Origin: Torymus aiolomorphi
Lineage: Eukaryota; Arthropoda; Insecta; Hymenoptera; Torymidae
Direction: 5' to 3'
Assembly (NCBI GenBank): GCA_036365515.1
Contig: CM070873.1
Coordinates: forward strand, 222,754,876-222,818,875
Length of the DNA stretch: 64,000 nucleotides
Of the stretch, positions 35,890-48,300 are shown piece by piece. The notes below the pieces were generated by a model. The model worked only from the letters and a program-made list of their open reading frames with translations. It was not told the origin of the DNA and did not search any database. Positions within the stretch are counted from its first letter, which is position 1; the number at the start of each line of letters is the position of its first letter. The position numbers and the translations under genes were made by a program.

Positions 35890-36770
35890 TTAATAAACGA
35901 TTAAATGTGTTCATTAGCTCAAACTTTTCTATCATCTGTCTAAGCTTATTCTAAGTCCCTCTGTCCATTTGTAGCGAATGAACGGGCCTAGATTATGTTT
36001 TATTTAAAAAAACCGTAAAAATCAGCAAGCAGCCGCTTGTAATCATACGTTTACGGACTTATTAATAAACAATTACAAATGTTCATTGGCTAAAACTTTT
36101 TTAGCATCTTCCTAAGACTATAAAGAGACTCTCCGTCAATTTTTGGAGAATAAACAGGCCTAGTTTTTGTTTTGCGAACGAATAACCGTCGGATTTCACA
36201 AGCAGCCGCTTGGAATCATGCGTTTACGGTGTTATAAATAAAAAATTAGAGGTGTTTATACAATATAACTTTCTACACATCTTTCTGGGGATGTTGGGAG
36301 TATGTATACCCATTTATAGAGAATGCACAGGCGCAGTTTCGTTTTAACAGCCGAAAAACGGGCGTAATCGGCTGGCAGCCGGCTCGAAATTTGCAATAAA
36401 ATGCTTATAAATAAATAATAGAAGGTGTTCATTTTTTATAACTTTCTGAGCAACTTTCTGGGAGTATGGAGAGTACGTATATCCATTTATAGAGAATCCA
36501 CAGGCTCAGTTTCTTTTTAACAGACGAAAAACTGGCGTAATCGGCTGGCAGCCGGCTCGAATTTTGCAATAAAACGCTTATAAATAAATAATGCGGGGTG
36601 TTCATTTTTTATAACTATCTACACATCTTTCTGGAGATGTTGGAAGTATGTATATCCATTTATAGAGAATGCACAGGCTCAGTTTCTTTTTAACAGCCGA
36701 AAAACTGGCGTAATCGGCTGGCAGCCGGCTCGAAATTTGCAATTACGGACTTATAAATAAATATTTTTAG
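35890..36770. repeat. 173-bp tandem array, five copies
   Basis: A block beginning GTTCATT recurs near 35908, 36080, 36251, 36424 and 36597, spacing 171-173 bp. Each copy carries CAGCCG(G)CT and TTTATAAATAAATA-like landmarks. Copies 3-5 are close to each other; copies 1-2 are more diverged. It sits directly right of the 3.5 kb transposon, whose insertion appears to cut the array's left edge. Confidence 0.8.
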
Positions 36771-37294
36771 CAATTTTATTACGGAAAATCATTTTTTTTA
36801 AATAATTCTATCTTATTTTAACGTTCTAGATTGGAAAATGACTGAATTTGGCTTTGTTAGACTTCATTAGTTGAAATTTTTTTTCTGAGTTGAGAACCCC
36901 TTCAAAATTCGAACTGGCTGCTGGACGCGGCTGCTAACTTCAGTTTCATTTAAATAAAACTTTTCTTTTTTTTTCTTTTTTAGGTACTTTGTATGATGTG
37001 GTATCAAATTCATTGGATTCAAAACGAATATAAGAAAATTGTAGAAATATTTATTGTTTAAATCCTTAAAATTACATTTGTATCTCCTTTTTTATTTAAA
37101 AAGTTATGTATGGTGATATAAAAATTAAAAAACATGAATAAAAATGTTAATAAGCAAATAAATATTTTTTTTTTAATTAGTACTCGATTCTTCGATTCTT
37201 TTCCAAAATAATCGATTCTTAAGTATCGATACTTTTCAAAATTAGATTCTTAGGAATCGATTCTTTTTTAGAAATCGCCCATCCCTACTCCTTA

Positions 37295-37430
37295 GGAGTG
37301 TCTACATAATGTGCCTTGCGCCAAAGCACATGACTCTGGGCCTGTCGGAGCAAAGCCCCCAAGCCCGAGATTGGCTCCGATTAGCTCAGAGTCGTGTGCC
37401 TTGGCGCAAGGCACATTATGTAGACACTCC
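37295..37430. mobile_element. Harbinger-type MITE 1 (TTA duplication)
   Basis: 136 bp. Ends GGAGTGTCTACATAATGTGC and its inverse, flanked by TTA at 37292-37294 and 37431-37433. The centre contains TTGGCTCCGATTAGCTCAG, related to the next three elements. Confidence 0.75.
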
Positions 37431-37466
37431 TTAATGGAGCCAGTCCCTTAGAGACTGTCTCCGTTA

Positions 37467-37637
37467 GGGACTGTCTCCATAAGTCTGCCTGCGCCTAGGT
37501 TCACGGACTTTGACTCAACAATGAACCAATCGGAGCTAAGCCTCCAATCTCGAGGCTTGACTTGAATACTCCAATTGGTATACAGTTGAGTCAGAGTCAA
37601 TGAACCTAGACACAAGCACACTTATTGAGACAGTCCC
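37467..37637. mobile_element. Harbinger-type MITE 2
   Basis: 171 bp. Ends GGGACTGTCTCC and GAGACAGTCCC, with internal inverted GTTCACGGACTTTGACTCAA-like sequence. Flanks are TTA on the left and TAA on the right, so the duplication is not exact. Confidence 0.6.
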
Positions 37638-37641
37638 TAAA

Positions 37642-37809
37642 AGCGAGTCCACATAAGAGGCACAGGCCTAGGCTCACGAACTCTGACTCAACTCTGAGCC
37701 AATCGGAGCATTCAGAGCCAAGCCTCCAGCTTGGAAGTTTGGTTCCGATTGGCTCAGAGTTAAGTCAGAGTTCGTGAGCCTCGGCCTGTGCCTCTTATAT
37801 GGACTTGCT
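37642..37809. mobile_element. Harbinger-type MITE 3
   Basis: 168 bp foldback. Left end GCGAGTCCACATAAGAGGCA matches the inverse of the right end with few changes. The inner CACGAACTCTGACTCAACTC core is shared with MITEs 2 and 4. Target duplication not found. Confidence 0.6.
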
Positions 37810-37813
37810 CTAA

Positions 37814-37985
37814 GGGATTGCCTCCATAACAGTGCCTGTGCCTAGGCTCACCATCTCTGACTCAACTTTGAACCAATTGGAGCCAAGCTTCCAAGCTGAA
37901 GGTTTGGCTCTGAATGCTCCGATTGGCTCAGAGTTGATTCAAAGTTCGTAAGCCTTGGCGCAGGCACACTTATGGAGACAGTCCC
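37814..37985. mobile_element. Harbinger-type MITE 4 (TAA duplication)
   Basis: 172 bp. Ends GGGATTGCCTCCATAA and the near-inverse, flanked by TAA at 37811-37813 and 37986-37988. Same internal core as MITE 3. The four elements are separated by only a few bases. Confidence 0.7.
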
Positions 37986-38057
37986 TAAAAGAAATATTGA
38001 GTTTTTTGTATGAATTTTTAAGCAAGAATTTGTATCTATATAAGAATAAGAATGAAA

Positions 38058-38059
<2 letters not shown>

Positions 38060-38130
<71 letters not shown>
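38060..38130. repeat. (TG)n microsatellite
   Basis: About 35 uninterrupted TG units. The open frame through it is an artefact of the repeat. Confidence 0.97.
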
Positions 38131-38134
<4 letters not shown>

Positions 38135-38829
38135 AGTACTAAATCAGCGTATGGAATCGAAACAGGGACAGCAAATCAGCAATTGAGTTATTCTGCAATC
38201 AAAGTTATTCTGCAATCCGCATCTTCGGTGTTTTGATTTCCGAGGCACCACCGCACCGCTGGTACAACATCATACTTTCTTTATTCCTTATTTAATTAAT
38301 ATACTTAAAGCGGCTAACCCGCCAGCTTCCACACGTGTAAGAAGCATAATAGTTTATTATAAAAAATTTTATTAATTGCAATGATAAAATAATTGAAATA
38401 ATGATAAATTTGGTAGAGATAAATTAAAATTTCGATGCCATGAGTTATTTTTACTTTACTACAAACGATTAAATTTTTCTTTGTGAAATGGTTTTATTTA
38501 GGAGGTACCGAGGGACGTATGGAAAAATTTTTAAAACGTGGAAAGCTACAGGTAATTGTTTAACTGAATTAACGAATTCATATCCAATTCGTACAAAACA
38601 TCATAAACAATTGCGTGTAACTTTCTAGGTTTTAAAAATTATTTAATTAGGAAACAAATGATTTGTTGAATCATTTTTTTAATTGTTGATACCTATTTTA
38701 TAAGTATTGAAATATTAAAAAAATTTGTTCCTTTGCTTCAAATAAGTACTTGTTTATTAATTATACTAGCTATATCGTTTCTCCGTACAATATATTATGA
38801 ACAATTCATTTATTAGTACATTGCGCATC

Positions 38830-39175
38830 TAGGGAGAAAAAAACTTGGACAGTCCACAGCTCGTGCAAATTGACACCCGAGCCGAAGACGAGGCTGGCAA
38901 ACACGAGATGTGGGCTGGTCAATTCTTCTTCCGTGGTTTGTGTACTATTTTTCACCATACCCTGGCCAAAAGTATCACTTTCGCTCCCTGCTCAAAAACG
39001 CGTATGTGGTATTTTCGGACCGGGTATAGTGAAAAATTGTATGCGCAACACGGGGATAAAGAGGGCTACCTCAGAGCAGATGTTTGCCAATTACATGCAA
39101 TTTACACTTACTCTGGACTGGTCAACTCTTTACCTCCGTAGTTGCGTAATATACTATATTAATTAAAGTTTGAAA
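38830..39175. repeat. Dispersed repeat, copy 2 (inverted relative to 17545)
   Basis: Shares CTTGGACAGTCCACAGCTCG and ATACCCGGTCCG-like blocks with 17545-17725 in reverse orientation. More GC-rich than its surroundings; open frames here are not supported as genes. Confidence 0.5.
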
Positions 39176-40480
39176 AAGAAATATAATAATAAGGTAATAT
39201 ATGAGTGAAATCAATTCTGAAGAATTTAACTCAGCAATATTAATTATTTACTGTATAAGTGTTGCTAAATTTAATGTTACATTTTTGTCATAAGTTTGCA
39301 GCCTATAGCTGAGGCGCATGACGTCTTCTACAAAGAAGAAATTAATTTCAATAATCTTTAAAAAACTAGAAGTTATTGTTTTACGTTCACTCTAATACAA
39401 ACTTTCTAGATAAAAAAATACATATTTTATTGCATTAACAAAAATTTGAAGTAAACATATATTATCGTTTCATTATAATATTGGTAATTTGCGTCATAGC
39501 GTTGTAAGGCAAAATCAGCATCTATTGCGTAGTATTTGATTTTATCCTCATTAAGACAGAGATATACCTATAGACCTAGTAGTAATTTAAAATTCATCGT
39601 TAAGCTTATTTATGCGTATTGTGGTATACTTATATTTGTATATAAATGATTGAAAACTTCCAACAAAATTAAAATGAACTATATTAACAGTAACATGATA
39701 TAATATATCTCATATTTTTCTGTATCACTATAATTCCATTCGCTTATCCCCATTATACTTACAAACCGATAAATCTCGTGTATGAATTTTTATGTTACTA
39801 CGGTACTGTAAATTTGGTGATGTAATTGCATTCTTTATTATATAGATATCATTTTTGAGATTGTTTGAGTTCTGAAAGAAGTTTTTTCCAACTTTAAAAT
39901 CAATTTTTTCCATTAATTCACATTATAAATTTTTATGCAATCACGATTTTTCATAACTATCTTGAAATATTGTCTTTATCATAAGTCTTATTGATATAAG
40001 GCTAAATTATTGATAGAACCACGATTTAAATAGAAAAAAAAATCGTAAATATGAAGGATATTAGTTTATTTAATGACGTACGCGAATTTAGTATATTTTT
40101 TAAATTTTACATTCACCAAAAGAAAGTAAAAATTTATTATACAGACAGATTACGATTTTGTTCCATGCATTTAGGTTTTCATATTGATGTTTGTTGAATG
40201 TTGGTAAGTGTGTGAGTGTGCGTGCGTGCGCGTGTGTGTGTATATTACACACACACACACACACTCATAGCTTTTTTATTTTCAAATTTGCACTATTTAT
40301 TTTCAAATTCAAGCACTATATGCCTATGTAATGGGCTTCGACAATACTGGAATATTTCATAAATCCTCAAATGTGATGGTTCTTTTTCTGAAAGCCATCC
40401 GGAATTCTACAGACGAAAATATACATACAAAGAGTTTTTTTTTATTATTGCAATAAATATATACGTACGTTTTTCAGTTA
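39176..40480. other. AT-rich intergenic DNA
   Basis: No gene seen. A GT-rich run at about 40206-40239 followed directly by (AC)n to 40264 forms a short palindromic microsatellite. Confidence 0.5.
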
Positions 40481-41811
40481 CAGGGTGACTACACCAGTAG
40501 GGTGGGTATCGAAAAAGCGAAAGTTCACTTTGAATTCACAGCAAAGTAACTAATTTTGCGAGTCCGAGCTCTGTTATTTCCATGTGACTTTTTCAACTCG
40601 GACGTGTAATTAGAATGTCCGAATCGTCAAATGGTAAGAGAGAATAAATGGAATACAATAGAAATGGTTACATTCGAATATTCATTGTTTAAAACCTAAA
40701 AAATTTTTTTGACTGAAAAATAGAAGATTCACACAGGCGAAAAAGAATAATTAGTATGATCAAGTGCAGATGAGTTAATATTGAGATGGTAAAAGAAACG
40801 AATGTTTCTTATGACGACGTTCAAATAATCAAAAATGAAAGCTATCCATTCAAAAGATGTAGAATGTTCAAAACGTCGAAAATTATGAATTTATATTTTT
40901 GAACATAATTAAAATAATTATCAGCTTAGTAATATCGTTAAATTCATTATTAACGACGAGTATCGTGCACTATCAATTAAAAAAATACAAATTTTTAATT
41001 TTCGACGTTTTGAACATTCTACATCTTTTGAATGAATAGCTTTCATTTTTGATTATTTGAACGTCGTCATAAGAAACATTCGTTTCTTTTACCATCTAAA
41101 TATTAACTCGTCTGCACTTTGATCATACTAATTATTCTTTTTCGCCTGTGTGAATCTTCTATTTTTCAGTCAAAAAAATTTTTTAGGTTTTAAACAATGA
41201 ATATTCGAATGTAACCATTTCTATTGTATTCCATTTATTCTCTTTTACCATTTGACGATTCGGACATTCTAATTACACGTCCGAGTTGAAAAAGTCACAT
41301 GGAAATAACAGAGCTCGGACTCGCAAAATTAGTTACTTTGCTGCGAATTCAAAGTGAACTTTCGCTTTTTTGATACCCACCCCACCAGTATTGGAACAGT
41401 CACCAATTAACGAACATTTTCTTTATATATATGAAAATATCGAGCTTTCTATGTATTGTTTATCTAACATGACAATAATTTTCGAATCCTTGAAATTTTT
41501 TATTTCATTTTATATAAAGATTCTGCATAAAAGAAATTATCTTGTTAAGAATAAAATCATAAAATCGACGCTAGTGTTTATTCACTGGCGATGTATTCCT
41601 TCACTGGTGAAACGTATTTATAGATACGAAGATTGCGTGTTCCTTTACTGGTTTTTAGGGAAATATTTACAGATTTTCATTAAATAAAAGTTTGAACATT
41701 TTAGAATATAAATTTCAATGGGTTTTACTTTTAATCCATTTTTAAACCATTAATTAAATAACAAAAGTTACGATTTCCTTATTCGTTCCTTCACTGGTGA
41801 AGTCACCCTAT
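40481..41811. mobile_element. Outer element with AGGGTGACT ends, interrupted
   Basis: CAGGGTGACTACACCAGT at 40481 is matched inverted by ACTGGTGAAGTCACCCTA ending about 41811. Subterminal CACTGGTGA-type motifs recur near 41585, 41609 and 41650. An 883-bp hairpin is inserted 10 bp inside its left end, leaving about 440 bp of its own DNA. No coding sequence; target duplication unclear. Confidence 0.5.
40500..41382. mobile_element. Long-hairpin MITE with 8-bp duplication CACCAGTA
   Basis: 883 bp, starting GGGTGGGTATCGAAAAAGCG. The arms are about 420 bp and nearly perfect, leaving a loop of a few tens of bases near 40935. Exact CACCAGTA lies on both sides (40492-40499, 41383-41390), which points to hAT or another 8-bp-duplication superfamily. 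Non-coding. Confidence 0.85.
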
Positions 41812-42099
41812 GCAAGTTTTCATTTATATTTAAATAACTGTTATAGGCAAATGATTCGTTGTCTTGTACAAAATAATTTCTAACGAAAATTGATTTTAAG
41901 TTTATATTTAATTATTTACCATAAAGCAGAAAAGAAAAATCGATCTGTATAAAATTTATTGTTTTATAATATTGTATGTGATGTATACTCATAAAAATTG
42001 GTCATAGACAGTTTATATTGCAACGAATTTTATTAAATATATTTTTTTGCAATCTTTTAATTTTGCCATAAGTAACTTACAACATTGAATAAATACCTT
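41812..42099. other. AT-rich spacer upstream of Smg6
   Basis: No feature I can support. Confidence 0.4.
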
Positions 42100-42302
42100 G
42101 TCGATGGTTGCACGATCTATGATCGCGACGTAGTGCGCGCGAGCCGTAAAGCAAAATTGTATCGTAGAAGCTATGTAAGTAGCTGTCGGCTATAGCCGCC
42201 AGCTCGCGATTCGTGCGTCGCGCGGCGCCGCGATCAGCAAAGCGCGAAGTCTCTTGACCTTCCTCTCGGAAAAGTTTTGACGCGAATTGTACGTACTTCA
42301 AT
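42100..42302 (+). promoter_or_regulatory. Smg6 promoter region with start-codon YY1-like motif
   Basis: A CpG-rich block (GCGCGCGAGCC, GCGTCGCGCGGCGCCGCG) in an otherwise AT-rich neighbourhood ends at the Smg6 start codon. The start codon lies in TCAATATGGCGAAC, which contains AATATGGCG, a close match to the YY1/Pho consensus often found at +5 to +25 of TATA-less housekeeping genes. The transcription start is therefore probably a few bases upstream. Inference only. Confidence 0.4.
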
Positions 42303-45300
42303 ATGGCGAACCACGACAAAGGACGCAGAAAGTGGGGAGAGATTTCACAAGGTAGAATGAAGAAAGGTTCCTTGACCGATAAGCGCCAGGATTAATCGGC
42401 CGAACATTCGTGGCCCGCGTCAGCCCGTGTCAGAAGTCCACGGACCCATAGCTCCTTTAGCGCGTCTCTGAAAAAACTAACCTCCCGCGCGCGCGAGGGA
42501 GAGAGAGGGAGAGCGAAGCTAACCTAAAAAAGTCCGAGTGTGTGTCGCGCAGAGACGGCAAACCGTGGGAAGTCCGTAGGTGCACTTTCCAAAACTCCAT
42601 TTTCGCCCCGTCAAATGTAGCTGTTTCGTTGGGAATCGACGCTGATCGCGCGGGAAAGTCGATCTTTCTCTTCATTTCTTGACTCCGGCATTATATAACG
42701 TTGGATACCTTTGTTTTCTCGCGGCTACACTGTCAAGGGTATACGTCCACAGAACGGCGACGAAATCGCAATGTTTTTGTTGCAAAAAAAGTCACAACAG
42801 CATCCGGATCTTATCGCTTCTTCGAACAATGCCCGCACTTGTGATCAACTCCAACGTTATTTTTAATAAGACGTTCGATAACTTGTGTTTTGATTGTAAA
42901 AATAAAAGCGCGACGTATTTATAAATATACTTCTTGATCGGCGTAAAATCTTTTCTGTTTTCTCTTTTACGTGGGGTATTGTTGACGTGCTTTTACATTA
43001 TATTGTGTAATTTTAGATAACTCAGCGGATTATAAGTTTGAAAAAGACAAATTAGCAGCAATGCGTGGAGGAGGAGGTAGTAGTAAAGCACCACCACGAG
43101 CACTTTACAGGCCAGGAAGTGGCCCTCTACGGAAGTCTGGCAGATTAGATGATTATGAACATGAAATTAACTCTCAAGACAGGCCAAGAATGTCCTCTGT
43201 ACAAGATCGATTAAAACAATCACATTTTAACAATCCAAATCAGTCACACAATAGCTCTAGATTACAAATTGATAGTCTAAGTGAAAAGTTAAATGATATT
43301 CATGTGAATTGCAGAAATCATATCGACGACCATGGTCAAAGTACTTCTAAGAACAATCATTCATCATTAAATGACCCTAGGAAAAAAAATAAAAAGCCGG
43401 AGCAGGCACTGTATGTGCCTAAAAAAGTAAAAGAAGCCATGGCAGAACAAGATATAGTTAATAGGTATGAAGTTGATATAGTTTTTAAGATTCTTAATTT
43501 ATTCTCAGTTTTATAAATATTTTGATAGTCATTATACAATTCAGTATGAATGAACTAATATAAAGAATTAGTTTAATATATTTATTAATATTTATATTCT
43601 CTAAAAATAATATAATAAATTTTGTAATAAGATAAAGATCTTCAATTTTTTTAGTGATAAAGAATATTTTCTTTGCTAATATAATATTGAATGTTTTTAT
43701 TTCTTATTAAGAAAAAAAAATATAAATAATTTGAAATTTGTTATTAAATGCTTTTAACTCTTTCAGACCTTTACTTGAAAATAGTTGGGATAATGAAAGA
43801 GAAAGACCTGATAGATCTGACAGCAGAGATTGGGAAAGTCAATCAAATCGTAGTCAAAGAAATGATAATTTTCTCAGCAGAAATTCTAGCAATTTTGGTG
43901 GAAATTATAATGATAATGGAAGTCGAAATCGAGATGATCATTCAAAACGTTTTACGGGTGGTCGCAGAAATCGTAATACTTCTGAAAATGATGATCGCAG
44001 GCGAGGAGAATCACCATCTAGCAGAAACTTTGGTAATCGCAATAGAGATAATCCTCGAGAAATCAGACAGGTAAGTTTAAACAAAAATAAAAAATCTGTT
44101 TTTGTTTGAAAAATCATGATGAACTATTTAAAGAACAAATTGTTTTCTATGTAGGGTTCTGAACCACTTTTTATTACTCCGAAAAACACAAATGATTCTA
44201 ATCGGATACGAGATACACGTAGCGTTGAACCTTATGGATATTCTGACAAATTTCAAAGCAAACCTCCTTCAGGAAAACGTGGTGGTAAAGAAATTACAAT
44301 GTCAAAAAGTTTGAAACTTGATTCTTTACCACCACGTTTAAAAGCTAAATATCTTCAAGAACGTGGGTTCCTTCCACAACAAAACAGTTCTATAGGTACC
44401 ACCTCAGAAGATTCTTCATGGGATGGTAGTACTGTCACATTTCAAGTAAGTTATTCATATCTTTTATTTATCAATTATTTATGTTATTTGTAATTATACA
44501 ACTAGTAGTACACAAAAGCATTCATGTACATACACTTTAATACATTAATATTTATAAATTAAAACTTTAAGTACAAAAAAAGAAAAATGATGATTCTTTC
44601 TAATAGGGTTCATCTCCTCACTATCCACCTGCCATGCAGCATTCACAAACTATGCAAAACTTACCTCCAAGTGGTCCATTACCACCTCAACCCAATTGGT
44701 CAAATACTATACCTGCAAGAAGTAGAGGAAGAGGTAGAATTAGATCGGAAGAAACAGAGCCACCTTCTGCTTTTAGACCCGTTACACCTGATCAGTATTC
44801 TGCACCAAGTTCAAGATCACATACTCCTAGCCAAGAATACACAAATAGGTACTTGAAATAGATTTATTGAACAAAAAAGTTTTCGACATTTCAGAAATAT
44901 ATTTATTATTATTGAAGGTCATGTGAGCGTCGGGGGAGCAATAGCACTATGTACACTAGCATGGAAAGTTTAAATCGAACAGATAGTTTATTAATGCCCC
45001 CACCATCTTCATCACCAGGATTGTATCGTTCGAATACTAACAGATGTCAATCTCCTTCTGATAATCGTAAGCGGGAAGTGATGCCTGTATATAATTCACA
45101 ACGTTCTTCTCATCAAACGTAAAAACATATTTTCCATTTTATATATTAAAAATGATTTCGTATATTATATCTCATAAAATTAATGTTTCAGACAAAAGCC
45201 TCATAATCATTTAAATGATTCTAAAAATCAAATAAAGAATGAACCTAAATTTGAAACTAAAATTGAAGCTAAAAGCATACCTAACTCTGTTCATGAAAAA

Positions 45301-48300
45301 CCTAAATCTCAATCAACATCAAATATAACTCCTACAAAAAGTGAACCTTGCAGTCCTGTGCCTGATACTAATACGATAGAAATTTTGGTAGCTACATTTT
45401 TCTCTACATAAATTAAAATATTTTTTTATATTGCTATATAATGATTTTTAATCATTGATTTTTCAGGATTGGTCAGAAGAAGTAGAATTAAGTGAAAGAT
45501 TAGAAGCAGAACAAATGAGTCGTAGTTCTTCAGCTATGAGTTTACGAGAAAATACAAGTTTACCAACAATCCAACCACCAGTTGGAAGAAGCAGTGGTCG
45601 TAAAAGTTCTAAAAAGAAAAAATCAAAACGCCATGGCAGAGATAAGTAAGTTGAAATATTTAAAATTTACAATCCATTTAACAAACATTGTTCAATCATT
45701 ATAAAATATATTTTTAACATTAGGAGTAAGGATAAAATTGAAGAACGCAGTAGAGAGCGTCAAAACAATCAACATAATAGAGAAAATGATAATTATAATA
45801 ATAATCAGAAAAACAGCAGTAGTAGCAATAGACGAAGTGAAAGAAGACGTAATGCTTCACATCGCAGCCGAGAATCTAGTAAAGATAGACATTTCCGTGG
45901 AAGAAGTCGTGACGATTTTCAAAGAAATAGGTATTTCATTTGATTTATTCTAATTTTATTTATATTACTCTGCGAGGGAAGGGCATAATATTATTTTCAT
46001 TATTCTTATTACTATTGCATAGGCCATCTCAAAATATGGAGCCATCTGAAAATTGGAGAGCTGGTAGAACTTCAATTTGTGAATCAGATGACGGTCGTCG
46101 TACTCCTTTATCGCATTCCACATCAGCGGCCAACTCCGGACCTAGTTCAATTCATCGTCACTCGCCCATAACACATACAAACGCTCAACCACCAGGTGTT
46201 CTAGTTTTACCTGATCAAACTCAATTATCATCTAATACAGCATCTTCTAGACAACAACATCAGCAAACTCCGCAGCAAAAACGAATTCTATTTGATCCTA
46301 ATAATCCAAATAAACCAATTGTAGTGACCTCTCTAGGAAATAGAGTTGGTCCACAACACAGGTACCAATCATATTTTTGGTTTATTAAAGAATTCAAGAA
46401 TACGTGATATAGACAATGATACAATTGTTATTTTGTTTTGTATAAACATGTTTCGGTTTTTGTTCTGTAGAGTTTTCTTATATTTTTGAGATTCATTCAT
46501 TATTATTTATTAACTAAACTATTTAGAGAAAAAACCTGTGTCAACCGACTTAAAGTAAAAAAAAGTTATCTCTTTTGGAAATTGTTAAAAAGTTAAATAT
46601 TTGATAAATTAAAAATATAAAATGTATAAAAATGAACGAGACATTTTTTTCTGATTACGAAAAGAAAAGAAAAAATTCAATTTAATATATTTGGAGACTT
46701 TTGAAAATATTATTTTCAATTCTTTTACACGAAAAATTTTTTATTTTAATCAACTGCTTTTTATAGATTGTTCTTGAAAATGTTTGTTTCTTATTATAGA
46801 GATAATGAAGCACCCGTCCAAATCGCCAGTGCTCCTACATACCCATCTCAATCTGGAATGCAACCAATTATTCATCATGGTTTTCAGAGCACACTTTCAG
46901 AAACAATGTCTATGCCACATGTTACAGATCAATTTGGTAGTCTTAGACCTTCGTGGTATGACCCATACTCCGAAAGGTAAATTTTCGTTTATTTTAATGT
47001 AATATTTGTATGTTTCAATCTCTTGATGTTAACAGTGTTTCTTTTTAGTTTTCGAGTGGCAAAAAATCCTTATATACTTTTAGATATTGGAAGGGCAGAT
47101 TTGGAGTTACAGTATATTTTAAGCACTAAAAGTCTAACATCCTGTTGGGATCAGATATCTCAAATTCGAAATTTCCATCAAAAAAGTTTAGAAACCTTAT
47201 TAATAACTGATCTCAAATTTTGTCAGACTGAAAACGTAGAGCAACACTTTTGGAAGATTGGATTTTATAACATAATAGAAATATTAAGGAAGCCAATCCC
47301 GAAAGAAGATACGGATCTTCGAGAGCAATATAAAAAACTTTTGTTAAAAATAGTAGATGAAGGGACAACGTACTTTTTAAATTTGCTTATGATTTTGGAA
47401 ACTACGTATGATTTTAAAGTTGATGCATTCTTAACATCAACAGTACCTCCAAAAGGTTTGGGAATTTTGGGATTAGCATTAGTTAGTGCTCAAAAAATTT
47501 TTTTATTTTTGGGTGATTTAGCAAGATATAAAGAACTAGCCAACGAATCAGCTAATTACGGCAAGTCAAGGCAGTAAGTATTTGAAAAAGAAATAGATTT
47601 GTCTTCAATTAATATAATTATAACGAAAATTCTTCATTAAAGGTGGTATTTAAAAGCACAACAAATAAATCCGAAAAATGGAAGACCTTACAGCCAATTA
47701 GCTTTATTAGCAACTTATGCTGTGAGTAGTTTTTAATGTATTTTTTCTTAAATACTGATTTTTAAAAATACTTGTATCTTATAAATTGCATTTGTTTTCT
47801 TTTATAGAGAAGAAAATTAGATGCAGTTTACTACTACATGCGATCTCTTATGGCTTCAAATCCTTTTCCTTCTGCTCGCGAAAGTCTGATAACTATGTTC
47901 GATGAAAATAGAAAAAAGGTACGTTAAACTTTTAATAGAGATATAAATTTAATTTTGATTCTATTTAAATGAAATGTTTAATAACATACTGATTTTGTGT
48001 TACTGCCAGTATCTACATTATGTAAGTAAAGTTTAGTACTTGACGTGAATTCTTCACCAATCATTTCATGGCCATAGAAACTTTTATTTTAGTAGGCTTT
48101 ATCTGGTCTGCCATATTTTGCAACTTTCAAATAATTTCATTTCTGGCTTTTAAGATTTTAAACTTCAATATTTTTCCTCTTATGCACTGTAACAATTTTC
48201 ACACTTTTCATAGCAAGCAATCTTTCAAATTCATTAGTTTCAGCAAATTATTTTATTTTTTCAATTCAAAATGTAAAGCTTTTATTGGTTCAGTGGTTAG

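Larger units (their letters stand above)
28695..37287. mobile_element. hAT element ends enclosing 8.6 kb of nested DNA
   Basis: The left end TAGGGATGGGCGATTC and right end AATCGCCCATCCCTA are inverse, and both sides are packed with GAATCGAT-type subterminal repeats, as in hAT elements. The adjacent 8-mers (GAACTGAG and CTCCTTAG) both fit the loose hAT pattern nnnCTnAG-like but are not identical, so I cannot show that the two ends belong to one insertion. Between them lie a hAT transposase tail, a MULE-Ulp1 gene, a D/D/D transposon and a 173-bp tandem array. Confidence 0.6.

Noticed and set aside
38060..38236. 93-codon frame through the TG repeat
   Set aside because: Val-Cys dipeptide run encoded by a microsatellite.
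42457..42924. Open frames on both strands in the first Smg6 intron
   Set aside because: Long frames here result from GC-rich promoter-proximal DNA; no similarity and no splice support.
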